From Microbispora rosea subsp. aerata (GTDB lineage: Bacteria > Actinomycetota > Actinomycetes > Streptosporangiales > Streptosporangiaceae): a DNA stretch of 64,000 bases. The position numbers and the translations under genes were made by a program. The notes beneath the pieces are model-generated. The model worked only from the letters and a program-made list of their open reading frames with translations, searched no databases and had not been told where the DNA came from. Positions 38,903 through 47,182 of the stretch are shown here, in pieces. The stretch covers positions 58,168 through 122,167 of the forward strand of contig NZ_BMPY01000020.1 of NCBI RefSeq assembly GCF_014647835.1, given 5' to 3'. Each line of letters starts with the position of its first letter. The stretch's first letter is position 1.

Positions 38903-41074
38903 ATGGACGCCGAGTCAACGATCTGCCTGAGCGACCTGGTCCCGGCCCTGCGCTGGAGCCGTCCTCAGCAGGTGGCCGAGATGCTGGCCGACCCGCGCCT
39001 TCCCGGCGGCTGGTGGGCATCCGTGGGGATCGGCCGCGCGATGCGGGCGACCGGTGTTGACTGGCTCTGCGAGCGCCTCGCCCGCCTGGCCGTCGGCCGC
39101 TGGGATCACCTGCCCCTCACCGACCTCCTCCCGGCGCTCCAGGTGCACACCGTGGACCCCGCCATGCCCGGCTGGCCCGACCCGGTACGCACGGTGGTCA
39201 ACCACCTCGGCGGGTGGTATCGGCTGCGCCGCCTCACGCCGTGCGATCTCCAGGCCCCGGCCGCCCCGGCCTCGCCGGAGGTTCTCCTGACCACGGTGTT
39301 CCGTGAGGTGTTCGGGCGTCTGGAGAGCGAGCTGGCGTCCAAGTCGTCCGCGCAGGCGGCTGCGGGGACCGAGGCCACGCCGCAGGCACCGGCCGGCCCG
39401 GCCTCCCAGCCCTTCCCCCAGGCGGCCCCGGGAGCCCAAGCGGCCCCGGGAGTCCAGGCGGCTCCGGGAACCCAGGCGGCTGCGGGAACCGCCGCCCAGC
39501 CCGGGACCACGTCTCAGGCGTTCCCCCAGGCCGGCTCCGGACAGGCGTCCCAGATCCCTCAGGCCGGCTCGGCATCGGCGTCCCAGCCGTTCCCGCAGCC
39601 CGCCGCGCCGCAGCCCTCTGCCCCCGGGACCGCTCAGCAGCGGCCGTTCGCCCAGCCGGGCGCGCCGATACCCGGGCAGGCCCCCGGCGCACCCGCCCAG
39701 CAGGCCCCCGGCGCACCCGCCCAGCAAGGCCCCGGCGCCCAGCAGGGCCACGGGCCGTCGCAGCAGGGACAGGCGCCCGGCGCACCGGCTCCCGCGCCCG
39801 CCTCGCCCGCGCCCGCGGCGGAGCCGCCCAAGCCCACCACTCAGCCCTTCGCCCGGCAGTCGGGGACCCCGCTCCCCCAGCCCGCGGCCGCGCCCGCCCA
39901 GCCCGCCGCCGAGGCGGCGCGGGAGCGGCAGCCCGCCGACCTCAGCGCGCATCCGATGGTCGCGGTCGTCGAGAGCCTGTTCCGCGACTGGGACCCGCTG
40001 GCCAGGGCCGTGGCGGCCCAGCGGCTGTTCGCCGCCGAGCCGGTGAGCCTGCGCACGCTGGCGCACAACCTCAACGTGGACCGCGAGCTGCTCTCCCAGG
40101 CCCAGCGCACGGCCGAGGAGCGGGTGCTGCTGTGGCTGCGCTCCCCCGACTCCGCGCCGCTCACCGGCCACCTGTTCGGGCTCACCGAGTGGCTGGGCGC
40201 GGCGGCCACCCAGGAGCAGCTCATCGCGGCGGACCCCTCTCACCCCGTCGAGGTGCCCGCCCTCGGCACGCCGCTGTGGCGGGTGCTGGTCACGCTGATG
40301 CCCGACCGCCGCCTGCAGGACGGCTGGCTCGTGGTCGGCGACCTGGCGGGGCTGCGGGAGAAGACCCGCCAGCTTCTGGCGAACAAGCCCGCGGACGCCG
40401 ACGTCGTGGAGCTGCTCGGCCAGCTCGGCATCCGCGCCCACTCGGCCAAGGCGTGGCTCGACTCGATGCCGAAGGCGGCCCAGCCGTCCGAGCCCGGCCC
40501 CCTGCCCACCCGGCACGGACCCGCCGAGCAGGCGAGCAAGCCCGCGCCGCTGCCCCGCCGCACTCCGGGCGCGAACGGGCACCACCACGGCCGCGGCGGG
40601 GTTCCGATCCCCTCGCAGGCCAACAACGGGCCCGACCCCGCGACCGCGCTCGCCGCGCTCAACGCGCTCACGAACGGCAACCTGGGCGGCAATCTGAGCG
40701 GCAACCGCGGCGGGAACCTGGCGGGCGGCGGCGTGCCCCGGCCGCATCTGGTGCCGCCGAGCCCTCGCCCGGCCTCCAGCCCGGCGTCCGACCCTCGCAA
40801 GTGGCAGCGCATCGACGTCACGAGCGGCCACCTGCGCGGCGAGCCGGTGGCGGTTCCCGAGGGGTACGCCGCCCAGCTCGGGATGCGCCCCGGGACGCTG
40901 CTGTCGGTCACCGGCCCGGGAGATAACGCGGTCGTGCTGGTGTGGCGCGACCGGCAGCCGGTGTTCGACTCGCTCCAGCCCGTCCTCATGCGGCTGAACG
41001 CGCGGCCCGGCGACTCGGTCTACGTCACCGTGGACGGCTACCGCCTGGACGCCCAGCTCATGTCTACGGTCTGA
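38903..41074 (+). CDS. large uncharacterised protein: three globular parts joined by Pro/Ala/Gln-rich linker
   Basis: Protein of 723 residues with no recognised family. The first 125 residues (ICLSDLVPALRWSRPQQVAE, WDHLPLTDLLPALQVHTVDP) form a helical domain. Residues about 130-340 are low complexity (AQAAPGTQAAAG, PGAPAQQAPGAP-type repeats). The middle (about 350-520) has VSLRTLAHNLNVDRELLSQA, a helix-turn-helix resembling sigma region 4, then a helical tail. A second Gly/Asn-rich linker (NGNLGGNLSGNRGGNLAGGG) leads to a compact C-terminal domain of about 90 residues (KWQRIDVTSGHLRGEPVAVP). A regulatory or nucleoid role is conceivable. I chose ATG 38903 (GGAGGG 13 nt upstream); ATG 38870 is possible. 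It overlaps the convergent GNAT gene by 11 bp. Confidence 0.65.
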   Translation: MDAESTICLSDLVPALRWSRPQQVAEMLADPRLPGGWWASVGIGRAMRATGVDWLCERLARLAVGRWDHLPLTDLLPALQVHTVDPAMPGWPDPVRTVVNHLGGWYRLRRLTPCDLQAPAAPASPEVLLTTVFREVFGRLESELASKSSAQAAAGTEATPQAPAGPASQPFPQAAPGAQAAPGVQAAPGTQAAAGTAAQPGTTSQAFPQAGSGQASQIPQAGSASASQPFPQPAAPQPSAPGTAQQRPFAQPGAPIPGQAPGAPAQQAPGAPAQQGPGAQQGHGPSQQGQAPGAPAPAPASPAPAAEPPKPTTQPFARQSGTPLPQPAAAPAQPAAEAARERQPADLSAHPMVAVVESLFRDWDPLARAVAAQRLFAAEPVSLRTLAHNLNVDRELLSQAQRTAEERVLLWLRSPDSAPLTGHLFGLTEWLGAAATQEQLIAADPSHPVEVPALGTPLWRVLVTLMPDRRLQDGWLVVGDLAGLREKTRQLLANKPADADVVELLGQLGIRAHSAKAWLDSMPKAAQPSEPGPLPTRHGPAEQASKPAPLPRRTPGANGHHHGRGGVPIPSQANNGPDPATALAALNALTNGNLGGNLSGNRGGNLAGGGVPRPHLVPPSPRPASSPASDPRKWQRIDVTSGHLRGEPVAVPEGYAAQLGMRPGTLLSVTGPGDNAVVLVWRDRQPVFDSLQPVLMRLNARPGDSVYVTVDGYRLDAQLMSTV

Positions 41075-41501
41075 GCATCTTGCGGTAGTAGGTGGCCGAC
41101 ACCTCGTAGCCGAGTGCGCCGTAGAACTCGGCGGCCCGCCGGGTCGCCAGCGCGACGTACCCGGCCTGCCGTGACCGCGCCCACGTCTCGAACTCCTCCA
41201 GCAACCGCCGCCCGATGCCGTGGCGGCGGTAGCCGCTTTCGATCATCGCCTCCTCCACCCACGCGACCCTGCCGTTGGCGAACAGCGTGAGGTGGGTGAA
41301 GCCCAGCAGGTAGCCGCGTACGACCCCGTCGACGGTGGCGACGATGAGGAACGCGTCGTCGTTCTCCAGGAGTTGCGGCAGCGCCGCGTCGAACGGCGCA
41401 CGCTCGGGCCGGAACGTCAGCGCGAACTCGCGGGCGAGCGCGAAGATCTCGTCCGCGTCGGTCTTCTCGGCCCTCCGGAGCTGGAGATCACCAGACGTCA
41501 T
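41064..41501 (-). CDS. GNAT family N-acetyltransferase
   Basis: Acetyl-CoA-dependent transferase of 145 residues. It starts LQLRRAEKTDADEIFALARE; the acetyl-CoA loop is RRHGIGRRLLEEFETWAR, and the end YEVSATYYRKMLRP is typical. Substrate unknown. ATG at 41501 has no Shine-Dalgarno sequence, but TAGAGT lies 7 nt upstream, so translation is probably leaderless. The 3' end overlaps the convergent upstream gene by 11 bp. Confidence 0.85.
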   Translation of the reverse strand: MTSGDLQLRRAEKTDADEIFALAREFALTFRPERAPFDAALPQLLENDDAFLIVATVDGVVRGYLLGFTHLTLFANGRVAWVEEAMIESGYRRHGIGRRLLEEFETWARSRQAGYVALATRRAAEFYGALGYEVSATYYRKMLRP

Positions 41502-41508
41502 GAAAGGG

Positions 41509-41514
41509 ACTCTA
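41509..41514 (-). promoter_or_regulatory. -10 box of a likely leaderless mRNA
   Basis: TAGAGT on the minus strand ends 7 nt before the GNAT ATG; a TTGGAC element lies 19 bp further upstream. Confidence 0.4.
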
Positions 41515-41577
41515 GGAGTACCCGGGCACATACGTCCAATCTACGGGCGCCGTGCTTCTCATTCCGGCGGCATGGTC

Positions 41578-42462
41578 TCACTGCGGCGGCACGGCGAAGG
41601 CCCGCCGGGCGTGCCGCAGGAACTCGCGTACGGCGGGAGCCTGCCCGCCCCGCCACACCAGGGCGAGCAGAGCGGGCGTCTCGACGTCCTCGATGATGAG
41701 CGCGGTGAGCCGGTCGCGGTGGGCCGCGGCCATCGACTCGGACAGGACGGCCACGCCGAGCCCGCGGGCCGCGAGGTCCGCGACGGCGTCGGCCGCCCCT
41801 GCCTGCAACGCGATCGACGGCTGGAGCCCCCGGGCCGCGCACGCCCGGTCGAACACCGTGCGCACGCCCGTGCCGTACGGCATGCACACGATCGGGTACG
41901 GCCCGAGGTCGCCGAGGCCGACGCCGTCCCGGCCCGCCAGGGGGTGGTCCGGCGGGACGGCGGCGACGAGCCGCTCGCTGACGACGGTCATCGTCTCCAG
42001 GCCGTCCGGGGCGGCGGCGAGCCCGGCGAGGACCAGGTCGAGGGCGCCGGACCGCACCCCCTCGACGAGCCGGTCGGAGTTGTCCTCACGCAGGAAGATC
42101 TCGACCCCGGGGTGGGCGCGGTGGAAGGCGGCGAGTGCGTCGAACAGCGGCGTCACGGTGCAGCCGACGACCATCCCGACGGTGAGCCGCCCGCGGACGA
42201 GGCCGGTCACCTCGCCCACCGCCTGGCCCAGCGCCCCGGCCGCCGCCAGCGCGGCGCGGGCGTGGTCGAGCGCGGCCTTGCCCGCGACGGTCAGCGTGAC
42301 GCTCCGCCCGGACCGGTCGAACAGCTCGGCGCCGAGCTCGCGTTCGAGCTGCCGGATCTGGGCGCTGACGCCGGACTGGCTGATGTGCACCCGCTCGGCG
42401 GCGCGGGTGAAGTTGCGTTCCTCGGCGACCGCGACGAAATACTCCAGCTGACGCAGCTCCAT
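41578..42462 (-). CDS. LysR-family transcriptional regulator
   Basis: Regulator of 294 residues. The N-terminal winged HTH (MELRQLEYFVAVAEERNFTR, RVHISQSGVSAQIRQLEREL) is followed by a periplasmic-binding-type effector domain from about residue 90 (LTVGMVVGCTVTPLFDALAA). It diverges from the NTF2-like gene at 42557 with 94 bp between starts. The dyad at 42469 lies right before its own start. By family habit it should repress itself and activate the divergent gene in response to a small molecule; the effector is unknown. Confidence 0.9.
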   Translation of the reverse strand: MELRQLEYFVAVAEERNFTRAAERVHISQSGVSAQIRQLERELGAELFDRSGRSVTLTVAGKAALDHARAALAAAGALGQAVGEVTGLVRGRLTVGMVVGCTVTPLFDALAAFHRAHPGVEIFLREDNSDRLVEGVRSGALDLVLAGLAAAPDGLETMTVVSERLVAAVPPDHPLAGRDGVGLGDLGPYPIVCMPYGTGVRTVFDRACAARGLQPSIALQAGAADAVADLAARGLGVAVLSESMAAAHRDRLTALIIEDVETPALLALVWRGGQAPAVREFLRHARRAFAVPPQ

Positions 42463-42468
42463 AACTTC

Positions 42469-42492
42469 TGATTCTAGTTTCGATCCGAATCA
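42469..42492. promoter_or_regulatory. inverted repeat, LysR-type operator candidate
   Basis: TGATTC-N12-GAATCA, with an ATTC/GAAT core matching the loose T-N11-A layout of LysR sites. It sits between the regulator and its divergent neighbour. Confidence 0.5.
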
Positions 42493-42556
42493 TCTGTTGG
42501 ACTTCTGGTGTGCTGTCTCGGCAGGCTGGAGGCCGTACGAGAGTCCGGGAGGAACG

Positions 42557-42922
42557 ATGACGGAATACGAGAAGGCCATGCGGCCCGAGGACATCACCCG
42601 CCTGTTCGTGGAGCGGTCCAACGCCGGGGACGCCGAGGGAGTGGCGGCGCTGTATGAGGAGAACGCCGTGATGGCCTATCCGCCGGGCAGCGTGACGGTC
42701 GGCCGGGAGGCGATCCGCGCCCTGTGGGAGAAGGTGCTGGCGAGCCGCCCTCACTTCGAGCCCGAGGAGCCGCTTCCGACGCTGATCAGCGGTGACATCG
42801 CGCTGACCTCGACCCCGCCAAAGGACGGCGCCGGGGCCCGCGCCCAGGTCGTACGGCGTCAGCCCGACGGGAGCTGGCTGCGGGTGCTCGACCAGCCGGA
42901 GTTCGTACGGCCCGCCCGCTGA
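42557..42922 (+). CDS. NTF2-like (SnoaL/DUF4440) superfamily protein
   Basis: Small cone-fold protein of 121 residues: MRPEDITRLFVERSNAGDAE, ALYEENAVMAYPPG, VGREAIRALWEKVL, then RRQPDGSWLRVLDQPEF. The pattern matches ketosteroid-isomerase-like proteins that bind or isomerise small hydrophobic ligands; no catalytic assignment is possible. ATG at 42557 has GGGAGGA at the right distance. It is probably controlled by the divergent LysR protein. Confidence 0.85.
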   Translation: MTEYEKAMRPEDITRLFVERSNAGDAEGVAALYEENAVMAYPPGSVTVGREAIRALWEKVLASRPHFEPEEPLPTLISGDIALTSTPPKDGAGARAQVVRRQPDGSWLRVLDQPEFVRPAR

Positions 42923-42946
42923 GCGGCCCCGCAGCCGACAGGCCGA

Positions 42947-42975
42947 AGCCCCGGAGAGCGACGCTCCCCGGGGCT
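42947..42975. terminator. hairpin terminator between convergent genes
   Basis: AGCCCCGGAGAGCG and CGCTCCCCGGGGCT pair with a single mismatch, forming a 14-bp stem. It follows the NTF2-like gene and faces dctA. Confidence 0.6.
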
Positions 42976-43178
42976 CACGGGAGGGGTCAAAGTAGCGGCC
43001 GGGGTCCGCCTCGCCTTCCGCGGGCCCGGCTCATCCGGACCGCCTCAGAGCGGACCGGCCGCCGTGGGTTCCGTCTGTGCGGCCCGCGTCACGAGCGGCG
43101 CGGCGGCCCGGGTTCTCCCAGCCGACACCGCCCGGGCCCCTGCCGAGGGCGGACCGCCGAGCCGCCGGCCGGGACGCG

Positions 43179-44552
43179 TCAGGAGTGGACCGGCGCAGCG
43201 GCGGCGGGTTCGGCTTCGGGGGCCCGGTCGGCGGCCTCGTCGTCCACGAACGTCGCCTCGTCGAAGGGGGCCCGGCCCGCCAGCACCTCCTCCGCCCGCG
43301 AGCGGTCGAAGTCGCCCACCCATATGCCGATCAGGACGGTGGCGACCGCGTTGCCCGCGAAGTTGGTCAGCGCCCGGGCCTCCGACATGAACCGGTCGAT
43401 GCCCACGATCAGGCCGACGCCGTCCACCAGGGCAGGCCGGTGCGACTGCAGGCCCGCCGCCAGCGTGGCGAGACCGGCGCCGGTGACGCCCGCCGCCCCC
43501 TTCGACGCGATGATCATGAAGAGCAGCAGGCCGATCTGCTCCCCCGCGGACAGCGGGGAGCCCGTCGCGCGGGCCACGAACAGCGTCGCCATGGTCAGGT
43601 AGATGGCGGTGCCGTCGAGGTTGAAGGAGTAGCCGGTCGGGACCGTGATGCCGGCCACGGCGCGGCTCACCCCCAGGTGCTCCATCTTGGCGATCAGGCG
43701 CGGCAGCGCCGACTCCGAGGACGACGTGGACAGGATGAGCAGGAACTCCCGGCCGAGGTAGCGCAGCAGCGACAGCAGGTTGATCCGCGCCACCAGCCAC
43801 AGGATCGCGCCGAGCACGACCCCCACGAACAGCAGGCACGTCAGGTAGAACCCGCCCATCAGCACGGCGAGGCTGCGCAGCGCGTCGAAGCCGCCGGCGC
43901 CGACCACGGCCGCCATCGCGCCGAACGCGCCGACCGGCGCCGCCCACATGATCATCGCCAGGACGCGGAAGACGAGCCGCTGCAGGTGGCCGAGCCCCCG
44001 CAGGATGGGCGCGCCCCGCTCCCCCATCGCCTGCAGCGCGAACCCGGTCAGCAGCGCGACCAGCAGGGTCTGCAGCACCTGGCCCTCGGTGAACGCCGAG
44101 ACGAACGTCGTGGGGATGATCCCGAGCAGGAACGACGTCGTGTCGCTCTCGCCGCCCTTGGCCGCCTGCTCCTCGGCGGCCTTGCGCAGGTCGTCGGTGA
44201 GCTGAAGCCCCTCGCCGGGGTGCAGCAGGTTGCCCACCAGCAGGCCGACGGCGAGCGCCACCGTGGACATGACCAGGAAGTAGCCGATGGCCAGCCCGCC
44301 GACCTTGCCGACCTTCGCGGCCTGGGCCACCGATCCGACGCCGAGCACGATCGTGAGGAAGATGATCGGGCTGATCATCATCTTGATCAGGGCGACGAAG
44401 GCCGTGCCGAGCGGTTTCAGCGCGGCCCCGGCGTCCGGCGCCACCAGCCCCACCGCGATTCCCAAGACGACTGCGACGAGCACGGCCAGGTACAGATAAT
44501 GGGTCCGGTCCCGGGGCGCCCGAGTCCCCGCCCGGTTCACTGCGGTCGTCAC
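43179..44552 (-). CDS. dctA: dicarboxylate/amino acid:cation symporter (DAACS family, DctA type)
   Basis: Membrane transporter of 457 residues for C4-dicarboxylates, driven by cations. The DAACS hallmarks are present: PIIFLTIVLGVGS, the Ser-rich hairpin STSSSESALPRL, VPTGYSFNLDGTAIY and NFAGNAVATVLIG. Eight membrane spans plus re-entrant loops fit the sequence. I chose GTG 44552, preceded by GGAGGGTC at 4 nt, over ATG 44564, which lacks spacing. The C-terminus is Ala/Glu-rich. It diverges from a CitA/DcuS-type sensor kinase and its regulator, which most likely control it. Confidence 0.88.
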   Translation of the reverse strand: MTTAVNRAGTRAPRDRTHYLYLAVLVAVVLGIAVGLVAPDAGAALKPLGTAFVALIKMMISPIIFLTIVLGVGSVAQAAKVGKVGGLAIGYFLVMSTVALAVGLLVGNLLHPGEGLQLTDDLRKAAEEQAAKGGESDTTSFLLGIIPTTFVSAFTEGQVLQTLLVALLTGFALQAMGERGAPILRGLGHLQRLVFRVLAMIMWAAPVGAFGAMAAVVGAGGFDALRSLAVLMGGFYLTCLLFVGVVLGAILWLVARINLLSLLRYLGREFLLILSTSSSESALPRLIAKMEHLGVSRAVAGITVPTGYSFNLDGTAIYLTMATLFVARATGSPLSAGEQIGLLLFMIIASKGAAGVTGAGLATLAAGLQSHRPALVDGVGLIVGIDRFMSEARALTNFAGNAVATVLIGIWVGDFDRSRAEEVLAGRAPFDEATFVDDEAADRAPEAEPAAAAPVHS

Positions 44553-44630
44553 GCGACCCTCCATGTCCTCGTACGGCCCGCGCATGCGCGGGCGCAAGCA
44601 CAACTTCGGTCGAGTGACTATGTGCCGCCG

Positions 44631-44648
44631 TAGTGACCTTGGTCACTA
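44631..44648. promoter_or_regulatory. 18-bp dyad between dctA and the two-component system
   Basis: TAGTGACC-TT-GGTCACTA, perfect 8-bp arms; an extra half-site AGTGACTA is at 44613-44620. It lies about 80 bp upstream of dctA and 90 bp upstream of the kinase. It is the best candidate binding site for the response regulator. Confidence 0.55.
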
Positions 44649-44740
44649 TTACGTACATTTCGTTCATGGCCGTTCGCACAACCGGAGCAGCCGGCTGTGC
44701 GACAAGACCCCGACGCAAGGACGCGAGGATCTTGACGACG

Positions 44741-46450
44741 ATGACCGCCAGGCTCCGGAGCTGGAGCCTGGCCCGGCAGATGGTCGTGCTGCAGATCCTG
44801 GTGGTGGGCGTCACGGTCGTGGGAGGCACCGTCCTCGCCTCCCTCCACACGAGCGCGCTGCTCGACGAGGAGGCCGCCAGGACGACCAGGGCGGTGGCGA
44901 TCAGCGTGGCCGACGCGCCCACCGTGCTCGACGCCCTGGACGATCCCGACCCCTCGGCCGTGCTCCAGCCGTACGCGGAACGGGTGCGCAAAGAGGCCGG
45001 GCTCGACTTCATCACGATCATGAGCCGGGAGGGCCGCAGATACACGCATCCCAACCCCCGGCAGATCGGCGGGCGTTTCCTCGGCACCACGGCCCCCGCG
45101 CTGGCCGGGCACACGTTCACCGAGACCTACACCGGCACGCTGGGACCGTCCGTACGGGCCGTCACCCCGGTGCGGGACGCCTCCGGCCGGGTCCGGGCGC
45201 TGGTCAGCGCCGGAATCACGGTGGCGAAGATCAGCGCGGAGGTGCGCGAGCAGGTCGGCGCCGCCGTCCTCACCGGACTGCTCGGCCTGGCGGCGGGCGT
45301 CGCCGGCGCGTACGCGGTGGGCGCCCACCTGCGCCGCCAGACGCACGGGCTGGGCCCGGCGGAGCTGAGCCGGATGTACGAGTATCACAACGCGATCCTG
45401 CACGCGGTGCGCGAGGGGCTGCTGCTCGTCGACCGGGACGGCCGGCTGACCCTCGCCAACGACGGCGCGCGCGAGCTGCTCGGCCTGCCCGCGGACGCGG
45501 AGGGACGGCACGTCGGCGAGCTGGACCTGTCGCCCTCGCTGACCGCGATGCTCGTCTCCGGGGAGAGCCGGTCCGACGAGATCCACCTGACCGGCGAGCG
45601 CGTGCTGGTGGCGAGCGCCGCCGTGGTCCGCTCCGGCTCGCGCTCGCTCGGCACCGTGGTCACGCTCCGCGACCACACCGAGCTGCAGGCCCTCGCCGGG
45701 CAGCTCGACGCGGAGCGCGGCTTCGCCGAGTCGCTCAGGTCGGCGGCCCACGAGGCGGCCAACCGGCTGCACACGGTCGTCGCGCTCGTGGAGCTGGGCC
45801 GCGCCGACGAGGCGGTGGAGTTCGCCACCGCGGAGCTGCGGGCGGCCCAGCAGCTCACCGATCGCGTGGTGGGCGCGGTCCGCGAACCCGTCCTCGCGGC
45901 GCTGCTGCTCGGCAAGAGCGCCGCCGCCGCCGAGCGCGGGGTCGATCTCGTGATCAGCCCCGACAGCGAGCTCGACGACGTCGCCCTGGACGCCCGCGAC
46001 CTCGTGACCATCCTCGGCAACCTCATCGACAACGCGATCGACGCCGCCGTGCAGGGCGCGCCGCCCGCCCGGGTGCGCGTCCACCTGCGCGCCGAGGACG
46101 GCGTGTTCCTGATCCGGGTCGCCGACAGCGGCCCCGGGCTCGACCCCGGCGCCGTACGGGACGCGTTCCGGCGCGGCTGGTCCACCAAGGGGGACGGCCG
46201 GGGGCTCGGCCTCGCGATGGCGGGGCAGGCGGCCCGGCGCCTGGGCGGTTCCATCGAGACCGGCACGGGCGACGGGGACTGCCTCGGCGCCGTCTTCACC
46301 GTACGGCTGCCGCTTCCCGGGCCCGATCGCGGCGATCCCCGGGGCGTACGCGCGGCGGGCGGGCCGGGCCCGGGACGATCGGACGAGCACGGCGCGCGGG
46401 CGGTGAGCGCCCACGGCGGCGGCCCGGCGCGCGAGGAGGAACGGCCGTGA
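44741..46450 (+). CDS. sensor histidine kinase, CitA/DcuS type
   Basis: Membrane kinase of 569 residues. First membrane segment about residues 12-32; the extracytoplasmic PDC sensor domain (about 35-160) includes LDFITIMSREGRRYTHPNPR, the CitA/DcuS pattern for carboxylate sensing. A second membrane segment (about 167-190) precedes a PAS domain (LHAVREGLLLVDRDGRLTLA). His337 lies in AAHEAANRLH, the DcuS-type H-box. The ATPase has NLIDNAIDAA, DSGPGLD and GRGLGLAM. A charged tail follows. It overlaps the regulator gene (GTGA). Start at ATG 44741 is one of several choices (44666 also possible). Confidence 0.9.
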   Translation: MTARLRSWSLARQMVVLQILVVGVTVVGGTVLASLHTSALLDEEAARTTRAVAISVADAPTVLDALDDPDPSAVLQPYAERVRKEAGLDFITIMSREGRRYTHPNPRQIGGRFLGTTAPALAGHTFTETYTGTLGPSVRAVTPVRDASGRVRALVSAGITVAKISAEVREQVGAAVLTGLLGLAAGVAGAYAVGAHLRRQTHGLGPAELSRMYEYHNAILHAVREGLLLVDRDGRLTLANDGARELLGLPADAEGRHVGELDLSPSLTAMLVSGESRSDEIHLTGERVLVASAAVVRSGSRSLGTVVTLRDHTELQALAGQLDAERGFAESLRSAAHEAANRLHTVVALVELGRADEAVEFATAELRAAQQLTDRVVGAVREPVLAALLLGKSAAAAERGVDLVISPDSELDDVALDARDLVTILGNLIDNAIDAAVQGAPPARVRVHLRAEDGVFLIRVADSGPGLDPGAVRDAFRRGWSTKGDGRGLGLAMAGQAARRLGGSIETGTGDGDCLGAVFTVRLPLPGPDRGDPRGVRAAGGPGPGRSDEHGARAVSAHGGGPAREEERP

Positions 46451-47118
46451 TCTCGGTCCTGATCGTGGAGGACGAGGCGCTCACGGCCGAGGCGAACCGC
46501 CTGTACGTCGAGCGGGTGCCGGGCTTCCGGGTCGCCGGTGTGGCCCGCTCCGGCCGCGAGGCCCTCCGCGCGCTGCACCGCGAACCGGCAGACCTGGTGC
46601 TCCTCGACCTCTACCTGCCCGACATGCACGGGCTGGACGTCTGCCGGGCCATGCGGGCCGCGGGCCTGCCCTCCGACGTCATCGCGGTCACCTCCGCCCG
46701 GGATCTGGCGGTGGTCAGGTCGGCCGTCTCCGCGGGAGTCGTGCAATATCTGCTCAAGCCGTTCACCTTCGCGCTGCTCAAGGAGAAGCTCGAGCGGTAC
46801 GCGGCGTTCCGGTCGTCCATCAGCGGGCCGGGCGAGGTCAGCGGCCAGGGCGAGGTCGACCGGGCGCTGTCCACCCTGCGCGGAACCGCCCGCCCCCACC
46901 TGCCCAAGGGCATGACGTCCGACACCCTGGAGGCCGTGGCGGGCGCGCTGCGCGACGCCCCCGGCGGCATGTCGGCCCAGGCGGTGGGCACGGCCGTGGG
47001 GGTCTCCCGGGTGACCGCCCGGCGGTACCTGGAACACCTCGTGGACACCGGCGTGGCTCGCCGGGTCCCCCGGTACGGCGGCCCCGGCCGCCCCGAGCTC
47101 CGCTACACCCTCGCCTGA
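46447..47118 (+). CDS. response regulator, CitB/DcuR type
   Basis: Regulator of 223 residues. The receiver domain begins ISVLIVEDEALTAEANRLYV, with phospho-acceptor Asp54 in LVLLDLYLPD, Thr in AVTSARD and Lys in LLKPFTF. The C-terminal winged HTH (GGMSAQAVGTAVGVSRVTAR, then RRYLEHLVDTG) is of the CitB/DcuR class. With the kinase it should activate dctA when external C4-dicarboxylates are present. It is coupled to the kinase gene by GTGA overlap. Confidence 0.92.
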   Translation: MISVLIVEDEALTAEANRLYVERVPGFRVAGVARSGREALRALHREPADLVLLDLYLPDMHGLDVCRAMRAAGLPSDVIAVTSARDLAVVRSAVSAGVVQYLLKPFTFALLKEKLERYAAFRSSISGPGEVSGQGEVDRALSTLRGTARPHLPKGMTSDTLEAVAGALRDAPGGMSAQAVGTAVGVSRVTARRYLEHLVDTGVARRVPRYGGPGRPELRYTLA

Positions 47119-47182
47119 CGGAACCGCGAATCGAGTGGGGGTTTTGTCCCGAAATGGGCAGATAGAGGTGGGGGTGGGGGCC

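Noticed and set aside
44563-47118. 851-aa plus-strand frame across the sensor kinase, ending with the regulator sequence
   Set aside because: Only the last part (from GTG 46447) is the response regulator; the rest is out-of-frame kinase sequence.
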